From Actinomycetota bacterium (lineage in GTDB: Bacteria; Actinomycetota; CADDZG01; WHSQ01): a stretch of 7,150 nt of DNA. Below are positions 5,178 through 7,150 of the stretch, one piece after another. The DNA lies in assembly GCA_013695055.1 (NCBI GenBank), contig JACDBF010000289.1:1-7150 (forward strand). Direction: 5' to 3'. The notes under the pieces are model-generated. The model ran no database searches. It was not told the origin of the DNA and saw nothing but the letters and a program-made list of their open reading frames with translations. Numbering within the stretch: position 1 is the first letter of the stretch; each line of letters opens with the position of its first letter. The position numbers were made by a program, and so were the translations under genes.

Positions 5178-7150
5178 CTAGGCGAAGTAGGGGGAGATCC
5201 GCTCGGGATCGATCTCGTAACTCTTGATGGCTTCGGTGACCTCTTCGGGCTTGACGTCCCCCGACTCAGCAAGGGCGGACAAGGTCGCGATCGTGATGTG
5301 CTCGGCGTCGACCTCGAAATGCCGCCTCAGCCCCTCACGACTGTCGGAACGGCCGAACCCATCAGTGCCCAGCGGGATGAACCGATTGGGTATCCACCGG
5401 GAGACCTGGTCGGCCGTCGCCTTGATCGAGTCGCTGGCGGCGATGACCGGTCCTTCCTTGGACTCCAGTTGGGTAGTCACGTACGGCTGCCGTCTGGCTT
5501 CCTCAGGATGCAAACGGTTCCAACGCTCAGACTCGAGCGCATCGACCCGCAACTGCTGATAAGAGATTGCGCTCCACACCTCGGCGCCAACATCATGATT
5601 CTCGGCCAGTAGTTGTTGTGCGCGTATCACCTGCTGAAGGATGGTACCGGAGCCGAATAGCTGCGCCGCGTGCCGCTTACCGTCGGGAGCGGGATGGATC
5701 GAATAGAGGCCGCGAAGGATTCCTTCTTCGACGCCATCGGGTTGGGGTGGCTGCGGATAGGCCTCGTTATAGAGCGCAAGGTAATAGAAGATGTCCTCGT
5801 CTTCTTCGAGCATGCGTCGAAGACCTTCTTTGACGATGACCCCGATTTCGTAGGCGAACGCCGGGTCGTAGGACAGACACGCAGGATTCGTGGTCGACAT
5901 CAGCAGCGAGTGGCCGTCTTGGTGCTGCAGGCCCTCGCCGTTGAGCGTGGTGCGGCCGTAGGTCGCTCCCAGCAAGAAGCCCCGACCCCGCTGGTCGCCG
6001 AGCGACCAGATAAAGTCGCCGATCCGCTGGAATCCGAACATCGAATAAAAGGTGAAGAACGGGACCATGGGCTCGCCGTGGGTCGCGTAGGACGTAGCGG
6101 CGGCGGAGAAGGAGCCGATGGAGCCCGCCTCGGTGATTCCTTCCTCGAGTATCTGGCCCTGTTGCGACTCCCGATAGGCCAAGAGGTGCTCCGCATCCAC
6201 GGGCTCGTACAGTTGGCCGCGCGCGGCGTAGATCTTGAATTGCGGAAACAGGGACTCCATACCGAATGTGCGAGCCTCATCGGGAATGATAGGCACCACT
6301 CGCTTGCCCAACTTCTTGTCGCGCATCAGCTGGCGAATGACTCGCACCATCGCCATCGTGGTGGCAACCGGCTGCTTGGAGCCTTTGGCAAACTCTTCGT
6401 AGAACTTGTCGCGCGGGAGCTCCACGTCGACGTGCTTGGTGCGCCGCGCCGGAACGAAGCCGCCGAGCTCCTTGCGGCGCTGCAACAAGTACTGAACTTC
6501 CTCCGAGTCCTTCCCCGGATGGTAGTAGTTGGGCGTTCCCTCCGCGATGTCCTTGTCTGGGATCGGAAGCTCGAGCCTGTCCCGGAAGGTACGAAGCTCC
6601 TCTTCCGAGAGCTTCTTTGCCTGATGGGTGACGTTTCGGCCCTCAATCGCGCCGCCGAGCGTCCACCCCTTCACCGTCTTGGCGAGTATCACGGTCGGCG
6701 CACCGCGCATCTGGACGGCCGACGCGTACGCCGCGTAGAGCTTGCGATAGTCGTGCCCGCCGCGCCGTAGCCGTTTCAGGTCGTCATCCGAAAGATGCTC
6801 GACCATCTTCTGGAGGCGGCGGTCCGGCCCGAAGAAGTCTTTTCTGATGTAGGCGCCGGACTCGATCACGTACTTTTGGAACTGACCATCGACCGTGGTA
6901 TTCATCTTGTTGACCAGGGCCCCGTCGGCGTCGCGCGCCAAGAGATCATCCCATTCGCGTGCCCAGACGACCTTCACCACATGCCAACCGGCGCCGCGGT
7001 AGATCGACTCGAGCTCCTGAATAATCTTACCGTTGCCGCGCACGGGACCATCGAGCCTTTGCAGATTGCAGTTCACGACGAAGATCAGGTTGTCGAGTCC
7101 CTCGCGAGCGGCGAGAGAAAGCGCGGCCATGGACTCGGGCTCGTCCATCT
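5178..7150 (-). CDS. aceE: Pyruvate dehydrogenase E1 component, homodimeric type (5' truncated)
   Basis: AceE is the thiamine-diphosphate-dependent E1 subunit that decarboxylates pyruvate and reductively acetylates the lipoyl group of E2 on the way to acetyl-CoA. The frame is open at the window's right edge; the MDEPES at the edge belongs to the internal GDGEMDEPES segment, so the visible ATG is not the start. About 656 of an expected ~890-920 residues are present. Counting from MDEPES, visible features are the cofactor motif end VNCNLQRLDGP (25-35), NVTHQAKK with H175 (E. coli H407, active-site loop), EEGITEAG with E340 (the glutamate activating thiamine), YSMFGFQRIGD (368-378), GRTTLNGEGLQHQDGHS (398-414) and the C-terminal LGTDGFGRSDSREGLRRHFEVD (593-614). 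It ends ISPYFA and is intact throughout. It is on the same strand as crcB, but a 302-base gap with a separate riboswitch argues for independent transcription. Confidence 0.97.
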   Translation of the reverse strand, partial: MDEPESMAALSLAAREGLDNLIFVVNCNLQRLDGPVRGNGKIIQELESIYRGAGWHVVKVVWAREWDDLLARDADGALVNKMNTTVDGQFQKYVIESGAYIRKDFFGPDRRLQKMVEHLSDDDLKRLRRGGHDYRKLYAAYASAVQMRGAPTVILAKTVKGWTLGGAIEGRNVTHQAKKLSEEELRTFRDRLELPIPDKDIAEGTPNYYHPGKDSEEVQYLLQRRKELGGFVPARRTKHVDVELPRDKFYEEFAKGSKQPVATTMAMVRVIRQLMRDKKLGKRVVPIIPDEARTFGMESLFPQFKIYAARGQLYEPVDAEHLLAYRESQQGQILEEGITEAGSIGSFSAAATSYATHGEPMVPFFTFYSMFGFQRIGDFIWSLGDQRGRGFLLGATYGRTTLNGEGLQHQDGHSLLMSTTNPACLSYDPAFAYEIGVIVKEGLRRMLEEDEDIFYYLALYNEAYPQPPQPDGVEEGILRGLYSIHPAPDGKRHAAQLFGSGTILQQVIRAQQLLAENHDVGAEVWSAISYQQLRVDALESERWNRLHPEEARRQPYVTTQLESKEGPVIAASDSIKATADQVSRWIPNRFIPLGTDGFGRSDSREGLRRHFEVDAEHITIATLSALAESGDVKPEEVTEAIKSYEIDPERISPYFA

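Noticed and set aside
5670..6770. Long open frame on the + strand opposite aceE (366 codons).
   Set aside because: It is antisense to a strongly conserved enzyme, shows no recognisable domain, and is expected from GC-rich codon use.
1..7150. CRISPR arrays, tRNA genes and defence genes.
   Set aside because: No regularly spaced repeats, no recognisable tRNA, and no restriction, toxin or other defence gene were seen.

Overview
The window is high-GC bacterial DNA, by eye in the low-to-mid 60s percent. It uses GTG and TTG starts, has strong purine-rich ribosome binding sites, and carries a homodimeric-type pyruvate dehydrogenase E1 (AceE). Together with a ParB-fold hypothetical protein of a type I associate with Actinobacteria and Chloroflexi, this suggests an actinobacterium or a relative. 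That assignment is inference; the window has no rRNA or other marker gene.

Layout. (1) Positions 2-532 (+) hold the C-terminal part of a calcineurin-like metallophosphoesterase. Nine bases downstream, 542-1507 (+) encodes a ParB/sulfiredoxin-fold hypothetical protein with a DGHHR motif. A possible 26-residue one-helix membrane peptide overlaps its end (1494-1574), and a modest intrinsic terminator follows at 1614-1639. (2) An IS110-family insertion sequence occupies roughly 1640 to about 3031-3055. Its DEDD transposase (1800-3014, TTG start) looks intact, and the structured non-coding stretch before it is where IS110-group elements encode their bridge RNA. (3) nhaA (3121-4458, +), a Na+/H+ antiporter, has a structured leader with pseudoknot potential and alternative pairings that reach the ribosome binding site. 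(4) crcB (4504-4875, -), a Fluc fluoride channel, is convergent with nhaA. It has a clear fluoride riboswitch, and the switch's 3' strand can also pair with the crcB Shine-Dalgarno sequence, which indicates translational control. (5) aceE (5178 to the window end, -) is the C-terminal ~656 residues of pyruvate dehydrogenase E1.

How it fits together. nhaA and crcB are convergent ion-homeostasis genes, one with a demonstrable ion-sensing RNA leader and the other with a candidate one. The IS110 element sits directly upstream of the nhaA leader and may have separated nhaA from its original promoter or upstream neighbours. aceE is central metabolism and has no evident functional tie to the rest. 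The most interesting non-coding signals are the fluoride riboswitch with its expression platform, the nhaA leader and the putative bridge RNA region.
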